From positions 1 to 64,000 of the forward strand of contig NZ_JAHSTW010000005.1 in assembly GCF_019145195.1 (NCBI RefSeq): 64,000 bases of DNA, written 5' to 3'. The DNA comes from Pseudomonas siliginis. Lineage in GTDB: Bacteria > Pseudomonadota > Gammaproteobacteria > Pseudomonadales > Pseudomonadaceae. Below are positions 1-7,161 of the stretch, piece after piece. The position numbers and the translations under genes are program-made. The stretch's first letter is position 1, and each line of letters begins with the position of its first letter. The notes beneath the pieces were generated by a model, which worked only from the letters and a program-made list of their open reading frames with translations, did no database searches and was not told where the DNA came from.

Positions 1-1
1 A

Positions 2-433
2 GAAACCCGCGCCAACGACCACCTCACCGTGGGCGTGAATCAGCACATCAAGATCGGCACGGGCCAGTTCATCGACGCAGGGCAAGAAATCCACCTGAGC
101 AGCGGCATGAAAGTGGTGATGGAAGCTGGTGCGGAGCTGACCCTGGTGGGTGGCGGCAGCTTCATCAAGATTGACGCCGGCGGCGTGACCCTGAGCGGGC
201 CGGTGATCAACATGAACTCCGGTGGTAGCCCGGGCAGTGGGACCGGTGCTGCGCCGTTGATGCCGGGGCCTTTAAAACAGGCTGATGCGGATAAGGCGGG
301 GCAGGTAACAGTGCCACCTATGGCGAACCCGTTTGTACGAAAAAGCATTCAAGGCCTTCCCCTTGTTCCGATTTGTGGAAAGCAAGCTAATGGCGCTTGC
401 TCGCGTGAGGTTTGCCCATGTCTGAATGGCTAA
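2..433 (+). CDS. vgrG: Type VI secretion tip protein VgrG, C-terminal part
   Basis: The reading frame is open from the window edge and ends at 433, giving 143 residues of a longer protein. The visible part is the repetitive beta-helix needle typical of VgrG C-termini (IHLSSGMKVVMEAGAELTLV, then FIKIDAGGVTLSG). A Pro/Gly-rich tail follows, with a Cys-containing end (QANGACSREVCPCLNG). VgrG trimers tip the T6SS tube and carry effectors. The stop overlaps the start of the DUF4123 adaptor gene by 16 bp, the normal vgrG-adaptor-effector order. The N-terminal gp27/gp5 domains lie outside the window. The family is clear from the repeat pattern and context. Whether the short Cys-containing tail binds cargo is unknown. 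Confidence 0.9.
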   Translation, partial: ETRANDHLTVGVNQHIKIGTGQFIDAGQEIHLSSGMKVVMEAGAELTLVGGGSFIKIDAGGVTLSGPVINMNSGGSPGSGTGAAPLMPGPLKQADADKAGQVTVPPMANPFVRKSIQGLPLVPICGKQANGACSREVCPCLNG

Positions 434-1251
434 GTCATTTCCTGGAAAAAACCGTGGCCACGACGCCATTGGGCACCACTGGAAACCGCACCCTGTACGG
501 CATCATCGACAGCGTTCGCCAGCCTCGGGCTCTGGAAAAGCTTTACCAACAGTCCGGGTTGACGGGTGTTGAAAAGTTGTTTCAGGACACGCCGTTTGCC
601 GAAATGAATGATGTCAGTCCGATCTGGATACAGCTGATAGCGGGAAGTCCTGCCGCCGCCCAAGCCCTTGAGCTATGCCGCGACAACCGCGCCGGTATTC
701 TGCTCACATCGTGTGAAAAACCGGAGACCGCGCTCTTGCATGCTCGTCGCCTCCTGCGCATGAACGACCCGGCTCATGGTGACTCGCTAGCTCGCTACTA
801 CGACCCGGCGTTCTGGAGCGCGCTGGCGCTGACGGTACCCGCCCGACCTCTGTTCGGCCCTTGGGACATCGTATATACCCCGCCCGCCCACAGCGATGAT
901 CAACAATGGCGTGTTTGGGAACAAAGAGAAAAAGTTGATGCCTCTAATGGCGAACAAAAATATCCGTTGCAACTAAAGATCAACACGCTGATAGCGTTCG
1001 ATGAAATCCGCTGGTGGTATTGGATTCGGCTGCGGAACGCCGAGTCCGCTGTAGGCTTATCGGACTCGCAGCTGTCTGGCGTGGCCGATAATTTGCAACT
1101 GCTGGTGGACCACGGCATTGCAGAAGGACGTCATCTTGAGCGCCTGCTGCCGAATCTAAACCAAGGTCCGTTGCAGGCGCGCACTGACGTCATGAACTTG
1201 CTGAGCAGCGACATGCCAGCATTCGAGAAAGTACAACGAATGGAAGTCTGA
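418..1251 (+). CDS. DUF4123 domain protein, T6SS effector adaptor/chaperone
   Basis: A 277-residue protein with the DUF4123 pattern: an N-terminal segment reading YGIIDSVRQPRALEKLYQQ, a central SPIWIQL, then a stretch with LLTSCEKPETALLHARRLL and YYDPAFWSAL. DUF4123 proteins (Tap-1/Tec type) bind their effector and load it onto the cognate VgrG. I chose ATG 418 over the in-frame TTG 412 because GTGAGG (405-410) sits a proper distance upstream. The gene overlaps the vgrG end and is followed one base later by the effector gene, so the three are probably translated as one unit. Family assignment rests on sequence pattern plus gene order. Confidence 0.85.
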   Translation: MSEWLSHFLEKTVATTPLGTTGNRTLYGIIDSVRQPRALEKLYQQSGLTGVEKLFQDTPFAEMNDVSPIWIQLIAGSPAAAQALELCRDNRAGILLTSCEKPETALLHARRLLRMNDPAHGDSLARYYDPAFWSALALTVPARPLFGPWDIVYTPPAHSDDQQWRVWEQREKVDASNGEQKYPLQLKINTLIAFDEIRWWYWIRLRNAESAVGLSDSQLSGVADNLQLLVDHGIAEGRHLERLLPNLNQGPLQARTDVMNLLSSDMPAFEKVQRMEV

Positions 1252-1252
1252 G

Positions 1253-4200
1253 ATGACAGGTACGTCCGAACAAACATCCCTATCCGAACAGCCGCCTGTC
1301 GTCATTCCGGCCGATCCGCCAAAAAAGACTGCCGATGCGGAAACGTTCTGCAAAGACAAGAAGCCGGGCTGCAGCAGCAGCTATGAAGACATCATCTACG
1401 TTACCGGTCAGCGCCGTTTCTGGCTGTTGCCCAAGCGCACGTCCGAGAAACTCAAGGAAAGCGTCAGCCTGCTCAAGCAGAAGACCGTAGACACGGATAA
1501 AGCCGCGCGCATGAGCAACATCGCCGATGCAGGGTTGATGGACTACTTCCTCACTCCGGGTCCGGAAGCTTTTCTAGAAGGTGAGCAACACACCAGTTAT
1601 GTGGAGTCGAAAGCGGCAATCCCCGAGGACACTGCAAAAAAAGCACAGTGCCGCAAGGATTGGGAAGCGGCGAAGGCCAAAGGTGATAGCGACGCGGTAA
1701 TGCATGCCGAACGTGAGATGTTCCATGCCGGAAAACGCATCGAGACAAATCAGCAGAACATGCAAACCTTGGAAAAAGTTTCCGATGCGAAAGCAAAGAC
1801 ACTGGGGTACAAACGGGAAAACGGCGTTCTTTACACCCCGCGTGCCTTGAAGGCGCGTGATGCAATTGACAAATACATTGAAGAACGCGACAAGGCGAAA
1901 GCCCACGGCTACAAAATGTTTGACCCTGGCACCGGCAAGATCGCTTCGGCTTGGGAACACCTGAAAGAGTACAAGGCGCTTCACAAAAAGCTGATCGAAA
2001 CCGGCGAGATCGACGAAAAAAAACTAAGGGGTGTTCAGCTCAACATCCTGGCGTTGAAAGACCTGATGTCCAAGTACATCAATGCGATCGTGGAGCTTGC
2101 CGAGTGCGGGATTGCAGTTCCCGAGTTTGCGCTAAGTCCCGATGACCAGTACGCCGGTACCGAGGATTTTCAGGCGTTTATCGAGCTGACCAACAAACGC
2201 GATGAGCTCGAGAAAAAAATCGAGGAGCGTTACTCTCAATGGGTGTCGGCCACTGGCGGCAAATCCGCACCGCCCGGCGTTCTGTTCGTCAATTTGCAAA
2301 AGCAGTGGTACGACCTGAATAACGAGGCAGAGCGAATCCAGATCACTGCAGAGGCGCGTGTACGTGGGCTCAAGCCACCCCGCCTGTTCCTGTGGGAACC
2401 GGAAAGCTACAAGCCAAAGCCGATCGAACGTCTGGCCAAAACCAACATACCTCTGCGCGAACTCAGTAGCGCCTCGTCAACAACGATACTCAACCACATC
2501 AGCCTGAAACATCTGGCACAAATCAGTGGTAACGCATTCCAAGGCCAGCTCAAGGAGCTTGCGACCAGCCTGCCAAAATCGATTGCCAAAGAGGCCGATG
2601 ACGATCGGGTATTCAGCGATTGGCTGGAACAGGAAGGCGCGCTCCAATTCGATGAAAAGGGACCATGGTTCGATGAAAATGGACTGTTTGTGCCTGATAA
2701 GTTCTTCGCGGCGCTGGAAGCCAAAGGCTACAAAGTCGAAAGCCTGAAAGCCGAAGCCAAACGCCAAACCTGGGGCGAAAATCTGAAAGCCATGGTTTTC
2801 GAAGATAAACAGCTGCGCAATCTCATGCTGTTCGACAACAGCCCCCAGGCCCAACTCGTTCGATGCTTACTTCCGGAAAGCGCCAACTTGCTGTCCGAAG
2901 TCAAAATGGAAGGCCCCACTCTTAAAAGTGGTTCCCCTCAGATTGCCAACGTAGAAGTTGCACTGGATGTCACAGCGTGGCGAGGCGAAGTCAGCTTGCT
3001 CAAAGTCGAGCTTCCTAAACGGGCAAAGGCTGATCCTTGGATCGCAAAATACCAGGCTCATGACGGCAGCGTGCGCAGCGTCAACTTCGGCAAACTGTCT
3101 CTGGATCTGGAAGCCAAGGCTTGGGGATTCGCTGGCGCAAGCCTCATGCTGTCGCGCGATTTGACCCTGGATCAAAAAACCGGCTACACCAGCCTCGTCG
3201 GCGTCGACATGGCCGAAAAATCTGGCGAACTGGCGAAGTTTGAAGTCTTCGCCGGTGCCCAGGCCGGGTGCAAGGTAACCGGCAAACTGTTCTGGTGCCC
3301 TCCCCCAAGCGTCCTCCCTCCTGCTCCCGTGCCAAATCGTATTTCAGCCAACCAGTGGCGCCCTTTGGCCAAACTGGAAGTTGAAGCGGCCGTAGCCATC
3401 GGCGCCGGCTACAACGGCGACATGCACCTGCGGATGCAAAACGGCCTACTGCTGTTATCGATCAAGGGCGCGCTGGTCTGGGGCGCAGGCGTCAAAGGGT
3501 ATTTGACCTTTGAAGTCGGCTACGACAGCATCGTGGCCTTGACGGAACTGGTGCGACAGGAAATGGCCGCGAACCAATACAAGGATCTTGAGTGGGTCGA
3601 TGGGGAAGCCATGGACTATCTGCAAAAGCTGAGCTTCCTAGGCGCCACTGGTATCGATGTGGCGTTTGCCTATGTGCGTGGATATGCCATTGTTAAAGGG
3701 ATATTTGATGCGCTGACTGAGGGGGGGCGTGGGGGATTGATTGCTTACTCAATCGTCACCGACAAAAAACAGAAAGAGATGCAGGAATGGGTGTGTAACT
3801 TGCAGCCACAGGCACTTGGACCGTTGCTATTGACCCTTAGCTCATCTCCTGAATCTTTTTCAATAGAAGAAGACCAAGACAATAAAAGCGTCAAGGAAGA
3901 CGAGGCATATCAACTACAGCAGAGAGCGATCGAACGGTGTTTAGGGTGGATATCATCCAACCCTAACGCTACTCTGCAGTTCGAAGAGGCAATTATACGT
4001 ATGAATCGGGATGGATTGCGATCACCGCAAGCCGGGCTTACATATTGTAAAAACAAATTCAAGCTCGATTCATTTATGGCTGAACGAGTTAAGGCTCTGG
4101 ATAAGACCAGTAACGAATCAAGAAGAATTTATCGCGAGCATGTAGCAAGATTGGGCGCCCGACTAACTGGACACTGTGAGTACAACACCATCTATAAGGG

Positions 4201-4261
4201 CCCGGCTTTCGCTCCAATCCAAGATACAAAAGCAAGCTATAAGGGACCTAACATTGATTAA
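1253..4261 (+). CDS. Putative T6SS effector, 1002 residues, family not recognised
   Basis: This large protein directly follows the DUF4123 adaptor, the standard place for a VgrG-loaded effector. The N-terminus (about residues 20-70) has a Cys pair and an ITYVTGQRRFWLL-like stretch. Residues about 100-330 are Lys/Glu-rich and helical or coiled in character. Residues about 560-780 are beta-rich with Gly-rich stretches (KAWGFAGASLMLSRDL; GALVWGAGVKGYLTFEVGY) that could be membrane-interacting. No catalytic motif is obvious. From about nucleotide 3700 (residue ~820) to the end the composition becomes clearly A+T-rich and continues so into the next gene, suggesting an exchangeable C-terminal toxin domain. 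Residues about 583-676 have a degenerate second copy at 5314-5593. Effector function is inferred from context only. Confidence 0.65.
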   Translation: MTGTSEQTSLSEQPPVVIPADPPKKTADAETFCKDKKPGCSSSYEDIIYVTGQRRFWLLPKRTSEKLKESVSLLKQKTVDTDKAARMSNIADAGLMDYFLTPGPEAFLEGEQHTSYVESKAAIPEDTAKKAQCRKDWEAAKAKGDSDAVMHAEREMFHAGKRIETNQQNMQTLEKVSDAKAKTLGYKRENGVLYTPRALKARDAIDKYIEERDKAKAHGYKMFDPGTGKIASAWEHLKEYKALHKKLIETGEIDEKKLRGVQLNILALKDLMSKYINAIVELAECGIAVPEFALSPDDQYAGTEDFQAFIELTNKRDELEKKIEERYSQWVSATGGKSAPPGVLFVNLQKQWYDLNNEAERIQITAEARVRGLKPPRLFLWEPESYKPKPIERLAKTNIPLRELSSASSTTILNHISLKHLAQISGNAFQGQLKELATSLPKSIAKEADDDRVFSDWLEQEGALQFDEKGPWFDENGLFVPDKFFAALEAKGYKVESLKAEAKRQTWGENLKAMVFEDKQLRNLMLFDNSPQAQLVRCLLPESANLLSEVKMEGPTLKSGSPQIANVEVALDVTAWRGEVSLLKVELPKRAKADPWIAKYQAHDGSVRSVNFGKLSLDLEAKAWGFAGASLMLSRDLTLDQKTGYTSLVGVDMAEKSGELAKFEVFAGAQAGCKVTGKLFWCPPPSVLPPAPVPNRISANQWRPLAKLEVEAAVAIGAGYNGDMHLRMQNGLLLLSIKGALVWGAGVKGYLTFEVGYDSIVALTELVRQEMAANQYKDLEWVDGEAMDYLQKLSFLGATGIDVAFAYVRGYAIVKGIFDALTEGGRGGLIAYSIVTDKKQKEMQEWVCNLQPQALGPLLLTLSSSPESFSIEEDQDNKSVKEDEAYQLQQRAIERCLGWISSNPNATLQFEEAIIRMNRDGLRSPQAGLTYCKNKFKLDSFMAERVKALDKTSNESRRIYREHVARLGARLTGHCEYNTIYKGPAFAPIQDTKASYKGPNID
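4254..4256 (+). promoter_or_regulatory. TTG start codon with upstream Shine-Dalgarno AAGGGA
   Basis: AAGGGA at 4241-4246 lies seven bases before this TTG. The start overlaps the TAA of the effector gene, which suggests translational coupling of effector and putative immunity protein. The signal peptide begins exactly here, supporting the call. Confidence 0.6.
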
Positions 4262-5222
4262 AATCGTATTATGCTTATTTCTATTCGTCCTTTTTCCCTA
4301 CTCAGCTTCTGCACAACTAACACAAGAACAGCAGTCGAAAAAAGAGAGAGGACTAATTTTGTATCAGCAAAGCGACTGGTACGACTCTCAACCTTTACTG
4401 GAAAGTGCTGCTATTGCGGGTGACGAGACAGCCCAATATTACTTGGCAGAGGCGATTCGGCTGAGCAACCGATACACAACTGATGAAGCAAGAAAATGGT
4501 ATGAAGCAGCTGCGCAACAGGGCAACCTTTACGCAATGCTAAGACTAAGCAGTAAGAGTGATATCTGTAATGAAATGAAAAGCTGCGGTGGTAAGAGTGC
4601 AGACGAATGGCGAGAACAAGCAATACAACTAGCTCAGGAACGAGCTAAAAACAATGACACTGAAGCAATGACCGTTTTATTCATAACCAAACAAGGATTC
4701 AGTTGGTTAGAAATGGCAGCGGAGGCAGGTGATCATCTAGCACAGAATACACTCGCAGGAATCTACGAAGATGGGGAAGGATGGTTCATCGTTCCGGGTA
4801 GCCGCGAAAAAACCATTCAAAAGTGGTACAAAGCGTCAGCTGAAGGTGGATACCCCAAAGCAATGTATTTTTATGCCAACTATTTATTTGAACATGGAGG
4901 TAGGAAAGAAGAAGTTGCTTATTGGTTAAAAAAATCGGCCGAAGGCGGATACGTCAGCGCGGTTGGTAATTACGCCCTCAGCGTAGCCCATATACCAAAC
5001 GATCTAGACTACCCAAAAAACTTGATTGAGGCTTATGGACTAGCCTATCTGTTGTCTAAATTCGAGGGTGGCGGGACAGCAGCTGAAGACGGCGAAAGAA
5101 TGCTCCCAAAAATCACTGAAAAAATGACCAAAGAAGACATCAAGCAAGGTCTTCTATTTGCGGAAGAATGGAAGAAAACACGCCCACCACTTTCTTATTT
5201 TGTTCCCGTTTATGGTTATTGA
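4254..5222 (+). CDS. Sel1-repeat periplasmic protein, probable effector immunity protein
   Basis: The start is chosen as TTG 4254, overlapping the effector stop by 8 bp. AAGGGA (4241-4246) is well spaced, and translation from there gives a clean signal peptide (IKIVLCLFLFVLFPYSASA) followed by QLTQEQQ. An upstream in-frame GTG (4176) would place a charged extension before it. The 322-residue product has several Sel1-like/TPR-type alpha-helical repeats (ARKWYEAAAQQGNLYAM; WYKASAEGGYPKAMYFYA; AYWLKKSAEGGYVSAVGNYA). Sel1-repeat proteins encoded directly after T6SS effectors are known as immunity proteins in other systems. Here the role is inferred from overlap, export signal and the shared A+T-rich composition with the effector 3' end. 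A general Sel1 scaffold is the alternative. Confidence 0.7.
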   Translation: MIKIVLCLFLFVLFPYSASAQLTQEQQSKKERGLILYQQSDWYDSQPLLESAAIAGDETAQYYLAEAIRLSNRYTTDEARKWYEAAAQQGNLYAMLRLSSKSDICNEMKSCGGKSADEWREQAIQLAQERAKNNDTEAMTVLFITKQGFSWLEMAAEAGDHLAQNTLAGIYEDGEGWFIVPGSREKTIQKWYKASAEGGYPKAMYFYANYLFEHGGRKEEVAYWLKKSAEGGYVSAVGNYALSVAHIPNDLDYPKNLIEAYGLAYLLSKFEGGGTAAEDGERMLPKITEKMTKEDIKQGLLFAEEWKKTRPPLSYFVPVYGY

Positions 5223-5313
5223 GTTCTCACATGGCATCATGTCTCAACTCTAGTTCAACATAGTCAAAACTTGTTTAAAAAGTTATAAGGACTGAAGATC
5301 GCCGACCTTAAAA

Positions 5314-5593
5314 CTTGCAGAAAGTCGAGTTCCCTTAACGGGCAACGGCTGATCCCTGGATAGCGAAATACAAGGCCCACGACGGCAGCGTACGCAGTGT
5401 CAACTTCGGCAAAATGTCATTGGATCTTCAAGCCAAGGCTTGGGGCTTCGCTGGCGCAAGCCTCATGCTGTCGCGCGATTTGACCCTGGATCAAAAAACC
5501 GGCTACACCAGCCTGGTCGGCGTCGACATGGCCGAAAAATCCGGCGAACTGGCGAAGTTTGAAGTCTTCGCCGGTGCCCAGGCCGGGTGCAAG
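5314..5593 (+). pseudogene. Degenerate partial copy of the effector gene core
   Basis: This stretch closely matches about 2990-3281 of the putative effector gene. Long blocks are identical (for example around 5450-5520), with scattered substitutions toward the 5' end. It has no start of its own, and an AAA-to-TAA change early in the block stops the frame. The match covers effector residues about 583-676 only and ends where the IS66-type element begins. I read it as the remnant of a second, related effector gene, or of the conserved patch that precedes orphan toxin cassettes in polymorphic toxin loci. It is not expected to make a functional protein. Confidence 0.8.
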
Positions 5594-5615
5594 GTAACCG
5601 TCCGGGCAACACACC
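5594..5615 (+). repeat. Left terminal inverted repeat of IS66-type element
   Basis: Begins GTAACCGTCCGG and pairs with 6500-6521 at 17 of 22 positions. The fifth base is C, whereas the right end implies G (GTAAGCG). The intact effector gene reads GTAACCG at the equivalent position, so the first bases may come from the effector side of a recombination joint. Confidence 0.75.
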
Positions 5616-5623
5616 TTCCTGAT

Positions 5624-5671
5624 GCCATCGCTTAAGGCGATGGTGTCCACCTAAATTTAAGTGGACACCAT
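5624..5671 (+). other. Nested inverted repeats upstream of the tnpA-like start
   Basis: A short hairpin (CCATCGC/GCGATGG, about 5624-5642) is followed by an 11-bp inverted repeat, ATGGTGTCCAC at 5640-5650 and GTGGACACCAT at 5661-5671. It lies between the left terminal repeat and the tnpA-like start, where such structures commonly damp read-through into transposase genes. The function is inferred; the repeats are visible. Confidence 0.6.
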
Positions 5672-5696
5672 TTTTAGCCTTTTTAAGCGGACGCCC

Positions 5697-6116
5697 ATGC
5701 CACAAGAACGCCGTTCCTATTCCAAGTCATTTAAGCCCCAGGTCATCGCCGAGTGTGCGCAGGCTGACACCTCAATTGCCAATGTCGCCTTGACCCACAA
5801 CCTCAATGCCAACCTCGTCCATAAATGGAATGACGGTGCTGTGCCCATCGATAACAATTGGTGCGAGAATCAGATTCGGCCGTGGGCTCTTGGCCGCTCG
5901 AATTGGTGGTTCGCAGGCTCGCTACGCAGTGGTAAACGTGCCGCAGCGATCATGAGTTTGATCCAGTCTGCGCGGTTCAATGGGCATGATCCGTATGCAT
6001 ACCTCAAGGATGTTCTTACACGCCTGCCGACGCAACGGGCGAGTGAGATCGCCGAGCTTCTGCCGCATAAGTGGAATCCTATCGAAGCGACTATTTCCCA
6101 AGCGTCTAATTTTTAG
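5697..6116 (+). pseudogene. TnpA-TnpC fusion remnant of IS66 transposase genes
   Basis: A 139-codon open frame from ATG 5697. Residues 1 to about 44 look like the helix-turn-helix start of an IS66 TnpA (RRSYSKSFKPQVIAEC, then NLNANLVHKW). From about residue 47 the sequence is the C-terminal end of the IS66 TnpC transposase (IDNNWCENQIRPWALGRSNW, then GKRAAAIMSLIQSAR, YAYLKDVLTRLP, ELLPHKW). The deletion therefore joined two different genes in frame near 5830-5840. The product lacks nearly all of the DDE catalytic domain. It could still bind DNA through the TnpA-type end, but this is speculation. Confidence 0.8.
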
Positions 6117-6125
6117 AAGAGAACC

Positions 6126-6488
6126 ATAAAGGCGTTATCAATTGTACGGCCCAGTGGAGGCCGAATCGCTTCTGGCGAGAAAATCCTCGAAGTCCGTCGT
6201 TGGCATCCAGACTTAAATCCTCCCGAGGATCTCGTGATTGTGGAAAACGGGCGTTTTCTCCATAACGATGGGGACGAAGACGATAACGGTACTGCCGTCG
6301 CAATTGTGCGCGTGAAAACCGTGCGCCCTTTCATCCTCGCTGACATGCAAGCGGCCTGTGCAAGCTATTTTGAGGATGGCTGGCTCGCATGGGAGTTGAG
6401 TGACGTAAGGCCAGTCACACACCCTGTGACCATCCGTGCGGCACGGGGTATCTACGAGGTAGATTTCCTACTCCCAGACAGACGCTGA
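6126..6488 (+). pseudogene. ASCH-domain protein, IS66 passenger, start codon ATA
   Basis: Translation from 6126 gives KALSIVRPSGGRIASGEKIL, then EVRRWHPDLNPPEDLVIVEN and on to DFLLPDRR, about 120 residues. The pattern resembles small ASCH-fold proteins (the N-terminal KAL-S-VRP and GEK-LEVRRW). The position where ATG is expected reads ATA (6126-6128), with AGAAGAG (6116-6122) as a plausible ribosome-binding site just upstream. The next usual start is GTG 6234, which would remove a third of the fold. I therefore call it a start-codon mutant, though inefficient ATA initiation is possible. It lies inside the element boundaries, after the transposase remnant, so it appears to be element cargo. 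ASCH domains are thought to bind RNA. Confidence 0.6.
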
Positions 6489-6499
6489 ACATTGAGCAA

Positions 6500-6521
6500 G
6501 ATGTGTTGGGCAGACGCTTAC
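6500..6521 (+). repeat. Right terminal inverted repeat of IS66-type element
   Basis: Ends in GACGCTTAC, the typical IS66 family end, and is the imperfect complement of 5594-5615. It places the ASCH gene inside the element and the following open frame outside it. Confidence 0.75.
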
Positions 6522-7161
6522 ATTGGTAGGGGAAGGCCTTTACAACTATTTTAATCTGGACGACTTGCAAAAATGGATGGAGACCAGCGTCTGGGGGAAC
6601 AAAACTAAGAATCGCAGCATGCAGGACGAATGGAACGAACTGGCAAAGGTCGTGCAAAAACCTACTTGTGAAATGATTCGTGATGCCAAGCAGACCTATC
6701 TGAAGCTTATAATTCCAGGCGTTAGCACGCAGGAAATGGATACTCGAAAATTGCAATTGAAAGCGTACCAGCAATATCGCGATGTTCCAAAGAAAGGGGG
6801 TTACGCGCCCGGCCCATTTCCCTTGAGATGGCGGGAGTGCACGACAACTTGGATTAGTCGATTAGTCGTAGCCAGTAAAGGCAGCGAAGCGTTGACAATT
6901 CATTTGCCGATCAGTGACTCATTGCAGACCACAGATTTTTCCTTGGCATTGACCATCGCTTATCAATTGGAAGCTGAACGTGACGTAATGCACGAAACCT
7001 GCTTTGTGCTCCGTGACCTGCATATTATTAGCTCACCTTATAGGCGCGATCCAACGCGCGGTGTCTTTAAGCTTGATTCTGCTGACTCGTTGCCGATTGG
7101 CATAAGTAAATCCCAATTCATATTGTTCAAAAAAGAAGATTTGGGGACCATCGATGCTTAA
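6522..7161 (+). pseudogene. C-terminal remnant of a putative second effector gene
   Basis: The frame is open from the element boundary. A TTG at 6523 could start 212 residues but has no convincing ribosome-binding site of its own. The visible protein (VGEGLYNYFNLDDLQKWMET ... FILFKKEDLGTIDA) matches no family I recognise and has no signal peptide. Its end overlaps the start of the DUF6708 gene by 8 bp, the same layout as the intact effector and its Sel1 partner upstream. With the degenerate effector core at 5314-5593 on the other side of the element, the simplest reading is one effector gene broken by IS insertion and deletion. A small independent protein is the alternative. Confidence 0.5.

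Larger units (their letters stand above)
5594..6521 (+). mobile_element. IS66-family element, internally deleted, with ASCH passenger gene
   Basis: The element is bounded by imperfect terminal inverted repeats of 22 bp (5594-5615 and 6500-6521; 17 of 22 positions pair). The right end finishes with the IS66-type CGCTTAC. Inside are the start of a TnpA-like gene fused in frame to the last part of a TnpC transposase, then an ASCH-domain gene. A complete IS66 with tnpA, tnpB and tnpC would be well over 2 kb, so most of it (all of tnpB and most of tnpC) is missing. It cannot make its own transposase. The 8-bp flanks (5586-5593 and 6522-6529) differ, so no target duplication remains. Confidence 0.8.

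Noticed and set aside
4176..4253. GTG 4176 as start of the Sel1-repeat protein
   Set aside because: It lies deep inside the effector gene and would bury the signal peptide behind 26 charged residues. TTG 4254 has a good ribosome-binding site.
5661..5696. Upstream start at 5661 for the transposase fusion
   Set aside because: It falls within the inverted repeat arm and adds residues not seen in TnpA-type starts. ATG 5697 fits the family beginning.
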